DNA from: Berkiella sp964594635
GTDB lineage: Bacteria; Pseudomonadota; Gammaproteobacteria; Berkiellales; Berkiellaceae
Direction of reading: 5' to 3'
NCBI GenBank assembly: GCA_964594635.1
Contig: CAZQMV010000016.1
Location: forward strand, 1 to 37,868
DNA length: 37,868 nucleotides
Shown in pieces: positions 23,514-32,430 of the stretch. The position numbers and the translations under genes were made by a program. Each line of letters begins with the position of its first letter. The first letter of the stretch is position 1. Under the pieces are notes generated by a model. It searched no databases and was not told where the DNA came from. It was given only the letters and a program-made list of their open reading frames with translations.

Positions 23514-25139
23514 ATGCATAAAGGTCCTTTCACCATAGGTTCTGATGTGTCTGTCGTATTTAATGCAAGTGATGCTGAAAAAACACCAAATCAATTTATG
23601 CTTGAAAGATACCGAGCATTTATCCCTAGCGGTGATGCATGCACATTCATAGGCAGTTCTAGTCTCTATCAAAATAAGTCATTGGCAGGAAGCCATCACG
23701 TCTGTGATGCCTTTCATTTAAAAACACCTGTATTTAACGGAGACTTTACTGTGCTGGCGCAACGCACTGCCGTAGCAGATGGCCTCGGTTACAGTGAAGA
23801 TGACGAAGAATTTAACAATAGTTTGGCTAAAATCGCATCAGCAGTTAGTCAGAGTTTCGTTGAACTTCCAGTACCACCTGTTGTAGATTCAACACAAGTT
23901 CTAAAGCTTTGCACTGATGTTCTAAAGCATTCCAGCCCTAAAGAGCAGTCTAAAAGCGCCAAACAATATCATTCAGAATGCTCCATTTCTACAGGGATGC
24001 TTTCAGGAGATGATAAGCAATGGTCAGGTTCTTTTATTAATATCGGTGATGGAATGATTGTTGTTCTAGATAAGAATACACTAAAGCCAAAACACATTGC
24101 TCCTGCAACGATTAAACACCGAAGTAGAGGAAATTATAGCCCAGAAAGCGTTCAAGAATTGACTAAAAGACCCGATGAAACAGCATTACAAGCAACTCAA
24201 CTTTTATTAAATGAAGACGATATTGTGATCTTTATGACTGATGGTATTTACTCTAGTTTTTCTCTGCAAGTGCAAGATTCGCCTGTTACTGAGGAATCTT
24301 GGGGGGAAATGTTCCCAGTCAAACGGTTCATAAAGATCACCGATGATGCATTTGATGAAGCATTAGCCCCTTTAAAAGGTAAAGCGAATATTTCTGCCTC
24401 TGATATTGCATTTGCGCTATTACAAAAACAAGTTAGTTATTTCTTACTTGAATTTCATAAAAACAAACAGTTACTCAAAAAACTGCAAGTTCATATAAAT
24501 GCAAAAGACGCTCTCTTAGGCCTAACATTAGCCGAATTTCTTGACTATTTGCAAGAACATGACCCTGATTTACAGGTAACCTTACACACTTACCTCCATT
24601 CTGCCGGCCTGCACGATGGTGTAACCTTTATACCAACTAAATCTTTGGTTGAAGATTTAATTCGAGTACTAACCACTCAGGAATATGGTGATTGCTCTAC
24701 GCTCAGTGTTGTCAAAGTACCAAGCTTTAAAAAAGAGCTGATTAAATCTTACTTGGAAACTCATAACCCATTTGTTTTGCAAAACATCACCAAACTCATG
24801 TCGCTTGAGGAATGCAGAGCTATCATAGAAAGCATGCATCAAGACGAATATTCCGCGCAAGGACTACCCACCGATGGCGTATTATTAAAAGATTTAATTC
24901 CTAGCAAACAATATTCATCTCATTTGCTCCTCGAACTACTAAAGACCATACAATCGGCATACTCAGGAAAGGGGTTTGGTTTATGGAATAAATTCACTTT
25001 TCAACTTGAGGCTGCTTTACCTTATTTAAGCTTTAGACCAGCAAGCAATAAAGAAGAAAATACCGCTAGTAGCTCTCCTGCTGTGCCCTCTGCTCCTGCA
25101 AGTTTTCCGAATAAAGACAACGATAAAAAGCCGTTTTGA
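23514..25139 (+). CDS. PP2C-like (PPM) phosphatase-fold protein, candidate effector
   Basis: 541 aa from ATG 23514, with a GTGAG Shine-Dalgarno. The frame is open further upstream, but that part overlaps the Fic gene and is not credible. PPM landmarks: AVADGLG (86-92) with metal Asp D89; INIGDGMIVVLD (176-186); DDIVIFMTDGI (235-245) with D243; and YGDCSTLSVV (391-400) with D393. PPM enzymes remove phosphate from Ser/Thr, but PP2C-fold Legionella effectors also reverse AMPylation (SidD) and phosphocholination (Lem3). About 150 residues separate D243 from D393, longer than usual, implying an inserted helical subdomain (about 300-385). A 130-residue C-terminal region ends in a polar, disordered tail (SNKEENTASSSPAVPSAPAS). 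There is no signal peptide, so cytosolic or type IV-secreted. It is divergent from the Fic gene. Confidence 0.72.
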   Translation: MHKGPFTIGSDVSVVFNASDAEKTPNQFMLERYRAFIPSGDACTFIGSSSLYQNKSLAGSHHVCDAFHLKTPVFNGDFTVLAQRTAVADGLGYSEDDEEFNNSLAKIASAVSQSFVELPVPPVVDSTQVLKLCTDVLKHSSPKEQSKSAKQYHSECSISTGMLSGDDKQWSGSFINIGDGMIVVLDKNTLKPKHIAPATIKHRSRGNYSPESVQELTKRPDETALQATQLLLNEDDIVIFMTDGIYSSFSLQVQDSPVTEESWGEMFPVKRFIKITDDAFDEALAPLKGKANISASDIAFALLQKQVSYFLLEFHKNKQLLKKLQVHINAKDALLGLTLAEFLDYLQEHDPDLQVTLHTYLHSAGLHDGVTFIPTKSLVEDLIRVLTTQEYGDCSTLSVVKVPSFKKELIKSYLETHNPFVLQNITKLMSLEECRAIIESMHQDEYSAQGLPTDGVLLKDLIPSKQYSSHLLLELLKTIQSAYSGKGFGLWNKFTFQLEAALPYLSFRPASNKEENTASSSPAVPSAPASFPNKDNDKKPF

Positions 25140-25274
25140 GATGAAGACCCACTTTAAATAATTAGTTTTAAAACTAACAATAATGGATAACCACAACAAC
25201 CTTAGTTGACTCACGCCTAACTGCAAAGCAGAATGGGTATATTATATGCTGCTCAGACCTTGCAAGGATTAGCC

Positions 25275-26006
25275 ATGTCTTTTAAACGGATTTTTACTCA
25301 CACTACCCTACTTAGCACCCTTTTCTGCGCTCCTATAGCACAAGCAGCTTATTGGAGCCCTCACCTGGGTGCCGATGTGAAATATTGGAACGCTGAACCT
25401 TCCATTGGGGTCAATACTGACAATGACTTGCTTTACCCTGAAATTACCAAGGCTGTTAATCTTTACATTGGAACTCGTATCAATGGCTATTTTGGTATCG
25501 ACTTTGGTTATGAGCAATCTGCAAAGAAAAAGGGTTATAAAGTTTTTGATGGAACAGAAATCTTTTGGGTAAGCCAAGAAACTGCTGGCGATGCCGCCAC
25601 GGTTGATTTGCGCTTACATGCGTTGCATTTAGATTTTAACTTCTATTGGGAAGTGGTTAGACGTATTGAGATCAATTTTATGATGGGGCTTTTATATTTA
25701 CATCCTGATACCCACATCATGCATCTTACCGATGGTAATTGGTTAGAATTTCGTAATAGAAGCGATGAAAAATGGTCTGGCAGTTATGGTATCGGTGTTG
25801 TTTATACGCCAATCGATAACATCAGCCTAAGAGCCTTAGTTGCCTTTGATCATACTAATAGAATCAGTTACATAGGGTACGATGAAGATAATCAATGGTA
25901 TGATGTCCACCCCTACAAAAATGCTACTACTTTTAATGCTGGGATCATTTGGAATATTTTACCGCCTAGACGAAATAAGTCTTGTGCGAACTTTGAGTAC
26001 AGGTGA
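25275..26006 (+). CDS. Outer-membrane beta-barrel protein
   Basis: 243 aa from ATG 25275, which has AAGGA (25264-25268) 6 nt upstream; an in-frame ATG at 25233 would spoil the signal peptide. Signal peptide at about 1-24: MSFKRIFTHTTLLSTLFCAP, then IAQA before AYWSPHLG. The mature part alternates polar and hydrophobic residues in strands (GADVKYWNAE, VNLYIGTRING, FGIDFGYEQSA, LHLDFNFYWEV, SYGIGVVYTP, ISLRALVAFDHT, TFNAGIIWNIL), consistent with a small 8-stranded barrel of the OmpA/OMP_b-brl type. It does not end in the usual terminal aromatic: a basic tail RRNKSCANFEYR follows. Its last 48 bp overlap the 3' end of the convergent coiled-coil gene. Confidence 0.75.
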   Translation: MSFKRIFTHTTLLSTLFCAPIAQAAYWSPHLGADVKYWNAEPSIGVNTDNDLLYPEITKAVNLYIGTRINGYFGIDFGYEQSAKKKGYKVFDGTEIFWVSQETAGDAATVDLRLHALHLDFNFYWEVVRRIEINFMMGLLYLHPDTHIMHLTDGNWLEFRNRSDEKWSGSYGIGVVYTPIDNISLRALVAFDHTNRISYIGYDEDNQWYDVHPYKNATTFNAGIIWNILPPRRNKSCANFEYR

Positions 26007-27512
26007 TTCTGTTTCCGCTTGCTGGTAAATAAGTTTTTTTGCATTTAATTTAGATATTCTCGCTTGGTTTCTCACTAACTGCTCGGAAATAATTGGCTCG
26101 CAAGAATGATTATCTTGCAAAATATTTTCGAGCTGCGCTGTTAAGATGGAGCGTAATTGTGCATCTTGAATTTTTGCAATTTGAAATTTCTTTTGCACCA
26201 TAAATTGCTTCATTTTCTTCGTTTCATTTTCGCTCATTTTATGAACGGCCTGGTATCTTTTATACAGATCCGTCAAACTGACTATCCCTGCCATGACACC
26301 AATCATCAACATAATGGGTTTGAGGTGATGAGAAACTTCGGCAGTAGGAATCAATGCCAAAACCAGTGCCATCACTGCAGAAAAACCACCAAAATCGACA
26401 TTTTTTGACTTCGCATCTTCATTTAATTTCGCTAACCACAATTTATTTTGCATTAAAGAAATATCTTTCACTTGTTCAACAAGAGGCGAAAAATCAATTG
26501 GGCGACAAAGAAAGCTTTTCTTTTCCATCAGTAACATTTGTTGTTGTGATATTCTCTGATGAAGATCCGCAATTTTATCTTTTAAAAATCGTTGTAATGC
26601 TTTCTTAAAATCAGCTCCTTTTTTCAATTGCATTTTTGTTATAAAACCATCAGGTAAACACGGAATACCTCCCTGTTTAAATGCTTGCAATCTACTTTCT
26701 AATTCCAACTTTCTTTTTAACAAATAATCATTTTTTGCAGAATGAGCACCAGGTGGTAAAGATCCAATCAGCAAATTAATTTCCTTCAAGATCCCAAGAA
26801 GTCTTTTATATTTAATGCATTGAAATTGTATAACGCCAATTTCCGTGAGTTTTTGCTGATTACCTTCCTCGGCAAGCTGTGGTGCTCTTTCCAACAATGC
26901 TTTAATGGCAACTTCCGGATCAAAAGTTTCAAGATCCATTTTCGCAAAGTAAGCGGCAATGGTTTTATTTTTTGCAACTTTAGTTGCTTCTTGATCTTTA
27001 AGCGTATTCCATACCGATTCAAGGGTTGATTGGCGACTGGTTAATTTCAAAAAATGAATATACTCTTGTCGTTCTTTTTCCAAATTTTCTATCGCACCAT
27101 CGGTTTCTTTGAGATCTTCGATTAAGGTTAGATTGGTATGAAAGTCATTATTGTTAATGCCCAATTGCTGCTCTAGATCCCAATGCTTTCGGGCTAATCC
27201 TACTTGATTAGCTTTCTCAACAAACAAATCAGCCATACTTTTTAAAAGTGCAGTAGAGCAAACAATGGCAGTCGCAACTGGCGCGCTGACATCTGTTGCT
27301 CCAAATAAGACAGCAGTGGTTAAACTGATTGATCCTATATGTAAAGCATATAAGGTCGATAATATGGTCTTTGATTGCCAGCTTTGCTCTTCACTGGCAT
27401 CATACCAAATTTGCCTTATGCCAAAAGCAGTTGCACCGATTCCAGCTAACTTTGCTCCAATAGATCCGATCTTCGTCGTTTCTTTAAAAAAGGTTCCTAA
27501 TCCGCTTATCAT
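25959..27512 (-). CDS. Large coiled-coil membrane protein, unknown function
   Basis: 517 aa with no recognised domain. Hydrophobic segments lie at the N-terminus (about 15-36 and 50-92) and near the C-terminus (about 375-415, FSAVMALVLALIPTAEVSHH then IMLMIGVMAGIVSL). Between them are about 280 mostly charged, helical residues rich in Lys/Glu/Gln with coiled-coil character. This architecture, two hydrophobic hairpins flanking a long helical region, is common among effectors of intracellular Legionellales that insert in host membranes, but a bacterial inner-membrane role is equally possible. It is 47 bp downstream of the CNNM/CBS gene on the same strand and may be the last gene of that transcript. 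Its 3' end overlaps the outer-membrane protein gene. Confidence 0.65.
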   Translation of the reverse strand: MISGLGTFFKETTKIGSIGAKLAGIGATAFGIRQIWYDASEEQSWQSKTILSTLYALHIGSISLTTAVLFGATDVSAPVATAIVCSTALLKSMADLFVEKANQVGLARKHWDLEQQLGINNNDFHTNLTLIEDLKETDGAIENLEKERQEYIHFLKLTSRQSTLESVWNTLKDQEATKVAKNKTIAAYFAKMDLETFDPEVAIKALLERAPQLAEEGNQQKLTEIGVIQFQCIKYKRLLGILKEINLLIGSLPPGAHSAKNDYLLKRKLELESRLQAFKQGGIPCLPDGFITKMQLKKGADFKKALQRFLKDKIADLHQRISQQQMLLMEKKSFLCRPIDFSPLVEQVKDISLMQNKLWLAKLNEDAKSKNVDFGGFSAVMALVLALIPTAEVSHHLKPIMLMIGVMAGIVSLTDLYKRYQAVHKMSENETKKMKQFMVQKKFQIAKIQDAQLRSILTAQLENILQDNHSCEPIISEQLVRNQARISKLNAKKLIYQQAETESPVLKVRTRLISSRR

Positions 27513-27559
27513 GTTACGTTCAACTGCTAGTAAAAAATGTCCATCCTATCGTAAAATGC

Positions 27560-28855
27560 TTAATGGGTCGATGGGTAAACCCGTACTTGTAAAATGCGAG
27601 AGCCTTTAATTTTAACAATTTCTAACGTAAAGCGATCAAATTCAATTTTATCACCCTCTTTAGGAAAGTCTTGATACTTATCTAGAATTAAACCGGTGAC
27701 AGTATTGGATTTTACTTGCGTTAATTCAATACCCAATAATGTTTCCAAAGTAAATACTGAAGCACTTCCTTTAATAAGATAGGTACCATCTTCTAATTTG
27801 ATCCAATCTTCTTGGGTAATATGAAATTCATCCTTTATTTCCCCAATAATTGACTGCAATAAATCATCAAGTGTCAAAAAGCCTATGGCTTTACTTCCTG
27901 AAAACACAATGGCAAAACGAGGTTTTCCTTTTCTGAATAAATGAAATACTTCTAGTACAGGATCATTTTCTTTTACTTTTAAATGTGTGCGAATAAATCG
28001 TGCCAAGATAGTAGAATCATAAGAATCAGCAGGAATTAAAAATAAATCTTTAATGTGGATCATACCAATGATATTACTGGTTTCACCCTTATAAACAGGA
28101 TATCGACTATAACGTTGCTGAACAATTTTCTTAATTGCCTCAGTCACTGTCAGTGAAACATTTAAAGTTGCCATATCATGCAACGGACGCATGACATCCG
28201 ATATTTCAAGATCAGTAAACACCAAGCTTTTTGTTAGAAGGTCAAGTTCAGATTTGGTAAATTGTCCGTAACGATGACTTGCTCGTAAAATAAGTTTTAT
28301 TTCATCAGGTGAATAAGATTGATTCTCATGATTAATTTCATCCAATTTAAAAAGCTTTAGCAACATATTAGAGCTTGCATTTAGAAACCAAATAGCGGGA
28401 TACATTAACCAATAAAATAAATAAAGTGGCAATGCTGTCCAAAGTGAAACCACCTCCGTCTGACGGATAGCAATTGATTTAGGCATCAGCTCACCAACAA
28501 CAATATGCAAATAAGAAATCACACCAAATGCAAATATAAATGAAATAAACTTGATCGTTTGTTCGGACTGGATTTCAAGAGCTTTAAATAAAGGCTCTAA
28601 CAATAATGCAAAAGCCGGTTCACCTATCCACCCTAAAGCGAGCGACGCTAAGGTGATACCCAGTTGACAGGCAGATAAGTAAGCATCTAAACGACTATGA
28701 ACCTTTGCAAGTATTTTACCACGTATACCTCTGGTCGATTGAAGTTCTTCAACTCTTGTATGCCGAATTTTGACAATTGAGAATTCAGCGGCAACAAAAA
28801 AACCGTTTAAAATAACGAAAAATAATGAGAGCAATATATACATTAATGTTGTCAT
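27560..28855 (-). CDS. CNNM/CBS-domain (hemolysin-family) membrane protein
   Basis: 431 aa. An N-terminal CNNM (DUF21) transmembrane domain, residues about 1-190, starts ILLSLFFVILNGFFVAAEFSIVKIR and includes CQLGITLASLALGWIGEPA. A tandem CBS pair follows at about 205-335 (VMRPLHDMATLNVS and so on), then a C-terminal CorC_HlyC domain at about 345-428 (TYLIKGSASVFTLETLLGIEL). Family members are linked to Mg2+/Co2+ transport or efflux; the older 'hemolysin' name has little support. It begins 1 bp after the HDOD gene and is probably co-transcribed with it. Confidence 0.88.
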   Translation of the reverse strand: MTTLMYILLSLFFVILNGFFVAAEFSIVKIRHTRVEELQSTRGIRGKILAKVHSRLDAYLSACQLGITLASLALGWIGEPAFALLLEPLFKALEIQSEQTIKFISFIFAFGVISYLHIVVGELMPKSIAIRQTEVVSLWTALPLYLFYWLMYPAIWFLNASSNMLLKLFKLDEINHENQSYSPDEIKLILRASHRYGQFTKSELDLLTKSLVFTDLEISDVMRPLHDMATLNVSLTVTEAIKKIVQQRYSRYPVYKGETSNIIGMIHIKDLFLIPADSYDSTILARFIRTHLKVKENDPVLEVFHLFRKGKPRFAIVFSGSKAIGFLTLDDLLQSIIGEIKDEFHITQEDWIKLEDGTYLIKGSASVFTLETLLGIELTQVKSNTVTGLILDKYQDFPKEGDKIEFDRFTLEIVKIKGSRILQVRVYPSTH

Positions 28856-28856
28856 A

Positions 28857-30362
28857 TTATTTTTTTTGCTTAGCCCTTAACATAATCAGCTCTACAAAAC
28901 CGTTTATCGTTATGCAAAGCTCTTTAAAAGCATCATAGGTATTTTGGTCCAAGGCTCTAGTAGTCACTTGCCGATCACAATAATAGAACCCCATGATATT
29001 GTCTTGTAATACAAATGGCGCGATAAGGAATTCGCCTTTCCCAATTTTTTTGTTAAGCGGAGTATTTCGCAGTTTAGCGGAATAACCCTTATCTTGACTG
29101 CCAATCCAAGCTGCTTTACCATTTCTTAACAGACATTGAAATAACCATCCCTCTGGCGCGTTAAGCTCAAATTTAAATTCACTTAAGAATCCACTATTTT
29201 TCTTCTCATCAATTGATTTCCCCTTTAAATACAATCTATCTTGATTCAAAAGAGAAAATACGGCTCGATCTACATCTAAACTATTGCGCATGCCTCGTAA
29301 ACCAACAACAATTAAATCACTCATGCTAGGAGAAATCTGATTTCCAAGTAAAATAGACATTTCTTGAATGCTAGCTGTTACACGACTTGGATTCAGTTTT
29401 ATCTCTTCAGTAGAAGGGCTACTTGTGTCTATCGATTCAGCCACTTCAGGCAAGTGCAAGAGATCCATCAAAGGCTCAGAAAAGAGCCCTAATGTTTCAA
29501 GAGCGCGAAGCGTTCCTTCTAAAATAAGATTCTTTGCTTGTGGAAACGGAATGCTCAGAAAGGAACCCAATTCTCTAATTACATCTTGAAAAGCATCAGC
29601 CTCCCAATCTTCCTTGTGCTTTTCAACAATTTTTCTTGAGAGATGAATAATATGAATAATTTCATCGTCAGTTGCGGGCTCTTGTGCCTTCGTTAACGTT
29701 GGACCAATAAACCATTTCTTTCCTAAATCAATCGTTAAATCTTTTAATAAAAACCCTATTAAGTTTTGTTCCTCTTCAGGTGTTATTTTGGAAGATGCAG
29801 CAATGTCATTGTATTTTTTTGCATTGCTACCGCCAAAAGTCATAAAAAGTAACTTACCTAAAGAATATAATAAAGTGGCTGTAACGAGAGGTTCGCAATT
29901 AATTGAACGGATCTTTCGCTTTGCAATCATTCCAGCTAATGTTGCAGAATGCAGCGCCAAAGCAATTTCTTGCTTAAAAGACTCTTCTTGAGCATTTTTT
30001 AATAGGTATGAAAACATTGCGGCACACAGTCCTAAACTACGCAATGTACGAAAACCTAAGACAATAGTCGCTCTAGATATTTTTTCTAAATGTAATTCAG
30101 AAGGATTAAAATAGACATCATTGACAAATCTAAGGATTTTTTCTCTTAAGTTATCACTATCAAATAATGTTAAAATAGCTGGTAAATCATTGGGATCAGA
30201 AGGCAAACATTTCAAAATAGCAGCAACCTCTTCACCAAGAGGAGGATTATTTTCGTCGTTTAACAAGGCCACCCAATCCGCGATAGTTTTTGCATCTTCA
30301 AAATTCAATCTTGCATTTTGCAAGTCAGCTGCTGGCGCAGTTTGTGGTGCATTAGTGGCCAT
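28857..30362 (-). CDS. HDOD-domain protein with C-terminal GAF-like region
   Basis: 501 aa. Residues about 40-240 match the HDOD domain: ILKCLPSDPNDLPAILTLFD, then ISRATIVLGFRTLRSLGLCA and ALHSATLAGMIA, the HD-like pattern without clear metal-binding HD. HDOD proteins act in signalling and regulation rather than hydrolysis. Residues about 340-495 look like a GAF-type sensor (LIVVGLRGMRNSLDVDRAVF, FLIAPFVLQDNIMGFYYCD). It overlaps the ABC ATPase gene by 11 bp and uses AAGGAG, lying inside that gene's last codons, as its Shine-Dalgarno. It is thus tied to the peptide-importer operon, but its role there is not known. Confidence 0.8.
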   Translation of the reverse strand: MATNAPQTAPAADLQNARLNFEDAKTIADWVALLNDENNPPLGEEVAAILKCLPSDPNDLPAILTLFDSDNLREKILRFVNDVYFNPSELHLEKISRATIVLGFRTLRSLGLCAAMFSYLLKNAQEESFKQEIALALHSATLAGMIAKRKIRSINCEPLVTATLLYSLGKLLFMTFGGSNAKKYNDIAASSKITPEEEQNLIGFLLKDLTIDLGKKWFIGPTLTKAQEPATDDEIIHIIHLSRKIVEKHKEDWEADAFQDVIRELGSFLSIPFPQAKNLILEGTLRALETLGLFSEPLMDLLHLPEVAESIDTSSPSTEEIKLNPSRVTASIQEMSILLGNQISPSMSDLIVVGLRGMRNSLDVDRAVFSLLNQDRLYLKGKSIDEKKNSGFLSEFKFELNAPEGWLFQCLLRNGKAAWIGSQDKGYSAKLRNTPLNKKIGKGEFLIAPFVLQDNIMGFYYCDRQVTTRALDQNTYDAFKELCITINGFVELIMLRAKQKK

Positions 30363-32430
30363 TCATTTTCTCCTTTTTATCAACGGGAGCATATAAAAAG
30401 CATTTAGTTGTATGATGCGTGCCAACATCATATGTATCAGGGTAGCGCTGAAAACATTTTGGCATTGCACTTTTGCATCTTGGTGAAAAATGACATCCTG
30501 ATGGTGGGTTAGAAGGTGATGGGATTTCACCCTTAACCGATTCAAACGATTTTTTGAAATCATGCAAAGAAGGTACGGAATCTAATAGCATTTGCGTATA
30601 AGGATGCTTTGGATTATTCATCACTTCATCCTTGGGACCATATTCCACTATTTTACCTAAATACATGACAGCTACATAATCAGCAAGATAATTAACCACT
30701 GCTATATTATGAGTAATGAATAAGAGACTAATCGCTAAATCATTTTGCAATGAACGCAATAAATTAAGAATTTGTGCCTGTACCGATACGTCTAATGCGC
30801 TAGTGGGTTCATCACAAATAAGTAACTGAGCCCCCACCGCTAATGCTCTTGCAATCGCTACCCGTTGTCGTTGCCCACCTGAGAGTTGATGAGGATAGCG
30901 CTTCTTTAATTTGATTGATAAACCCACTTGATCTAATAAATGATTAATTCTATCTTGACGCTCAGCTGGGTTAGATCCAATTTTTAAAGCAATCATACCT
31001 TCTAAAATAATTTCCTCAACCGAATATCTAGGATCCATTGCTGAATAAGGATCTTGGAAAATCATTTGAAAATGACTCCGATAAGCTTGCAATTTCTTAT
31101 CTGACATTCTTAAGAGATTCTGACCTTCAAATTCTACATTACCGGCAAAAGGTTTCACTAATCGCGAAATCGCTTTACCCACTGTCGTTTTACCACAGCC
31201 TGATTCGCCAACCAGAGCTAATGTTTTTCCTTCAAGTAAATTAAACGAAACATCATCAACTGCTTTGACATAACCAACGGTTCGTTTAAATAACCCCTTC
31301 TGAATGGGAAAATAAACTTTGAGGTTTTCAACTTTTAAAATATCTGTATCTTCTACACTATTGTCAGAAAAAACGTTTTTTGCTTCTGCTTGCTTTGTTT
31401 GCTCGTTTAATACATTAATATTGAGTTTGGTTGGGATTTTCTTTAGTGCATTTTTATCATACCAGTGACATCGCACTAATTGCTGTGAATTAGGCTCAAT
31501 CATTCTAGGTTTTTCATGTTCACAGACTGAAAACACTTTTTCACAGCGTCCTTTGAAGCGGCACAGCGGAAAAAACTGATCCAATGAAGGAACATGACCT
31601 GGAATAGTCGCTAATTCATGATGTTTGTTAGTATGTTCTGGTAAGGATGCAAATAACTGTTTTGAATAAGGATGCAATGCTTCTTTGAAGAAATCTTTCT
31701 TAAGTGCTCTTTCTACGATATGTCCAGCATACATGACCGCGACTTGATCAGCCATTTGTTGCACAACACCTAGATCATGCGATATTAATAAAATTGCCAT
31801 TCCAAACTGTTGATTCAGATCCTTAATGATACTCAATACTTGCGCTTGCGTGGTCACATCCAGTGCCGTTGTTGGCTCATCAGCAATCAGTAAATCAGGA
31901 GATTTAGCCAATGCTATCGCAATCACGACTCGTTGTTTCATTCCACCTGATAATTGATGTGGGTAGTATTGCAAGAAAGCATCCTGATCAGGGATCCTCA
32001 CCTTTTCTAGTAGTGAAAGCATTTGAGCTGTGACCGCACTGCTTTTGATGTTTTTATCATTTGCAAGATAGATGGCTTCAGAAAGCTGTTGTCCAATGGT
32101 TAGCACAGGGTTTAGTGCTAATGCAGGATCCTGAAATATCATACCAATTTTTTTGGCACGAATTTTACGCATTTTATTTTCTGAAAGTTGATGTAAAGGC
32201 ATTCCTTCTAAAAGAATTTCACTGCCTTCACCTATTCTTGCATTGTTAGGTAATAAACGATTAATGCCTAAAGCCGTCATCGTTTTACCGCACCCTGACT
32301 CACCCAATAACGCAAAGATTTCACCACGTGCAATCGATAAACTCACTTCGTTAACAGCGTGAATATTTCCGCTTTGAGCATAGATTTCCACGCGTAACTG
32401 ATTCACTTCCAGTAAAGATTCTTGACTCAC
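30352..32430 (-). CDS. Fused double ATPase of a peptide ABC importer (OppD-OppF fusion)
   Basis: 692 aa with two complete ABC ATPase domains, equivalent to OppD/DppD plus OppF/DppF in one chain (as in YejF, though longer). Domain 1 has Walker A GESGCGKT (43-50), signature LSGGMKQR and Walker B LLIADEPTTALD. Domain 2 repeats these (GESGCGKTT, LSGGQRQR, LLICDEPTSALD). Each is followed by the oligopeptide-transporter C-terminal domain with a cysteine cluster (CRFKGRCEKVFSVCEHEKP and CHFSPRCKSAMPKC), which binds Fe-S in some family members. The linker is about residues 335-375. It overlaps the permease gene by 4 bp (ATGA). Confidence 0.92.
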   Translation of the reverse strand: MSQESLLEVNQLRVEIYAQSGNIHAVNEVSLSIARGEIFALLGESGCGKTMTALGINRLLPNNARIGEGSEILLEGMPLHQLSENKMRKIRAKKIGMIFQDPALALNPVLTIGQQLSEAIYLANDKNIKSSAVTAQMLSLLEKVRIPDQDAFLQYYPHQLSGGMKQRVVIAIALAKSPDLLIADEPTTALDVTTQAQVLSIIKDLNQQFGMAILLISHDLGVVQQMADQVAVMYAGHIVERALKKDFFKEALHPYSKQLFASLPEHTNKHHELATIPGHVPSLDQFFPLCRFKGRCEKVFSVCEHEKPRMIEPNSQQLVRCHWYDKNALKKIPTKLNINVLNEQTKQAEAKNVFSDNSVEDTDILKVENLKVYFPIQKGLFKRTVGYVKAVDDVSFNLLEGKTLALVGESGCGKTTVGKAISRLVKPFAGNVEFEGQNLLRMSDKKLQAYRSHFQMIFQDPYSAMDPRYSVEEIILEGMIALKIGSNPAERQDRINHLLDQVGLSIKLKKRYPHQLSGGQRQRVAIARALAVGAQLLICDEPTSALDVSVQAQILNLLRSLQNDLAISLLFITHNIAVVNYLADYVAVMYLGKIVEYGPKDEVMNNPKHPYTQMLLDSVPSLHDFKKSFESVKGEIPSPSNPPSGCHFSPRCKSAMPKCFQRYPDTYDVGTHHTTKCFLYAPVDKKEKMNGH

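Noticed and set aside
25162..25177. TTAGTTTTAAAACTAA perfect palindrome after the PP2C-like gene, as a terminator or operator
   Set aside because: It is AT-only apart from one G/C pair, forms a weak hairpin without a U-run, and such palindromes are common by chance in AT-rich DNA.
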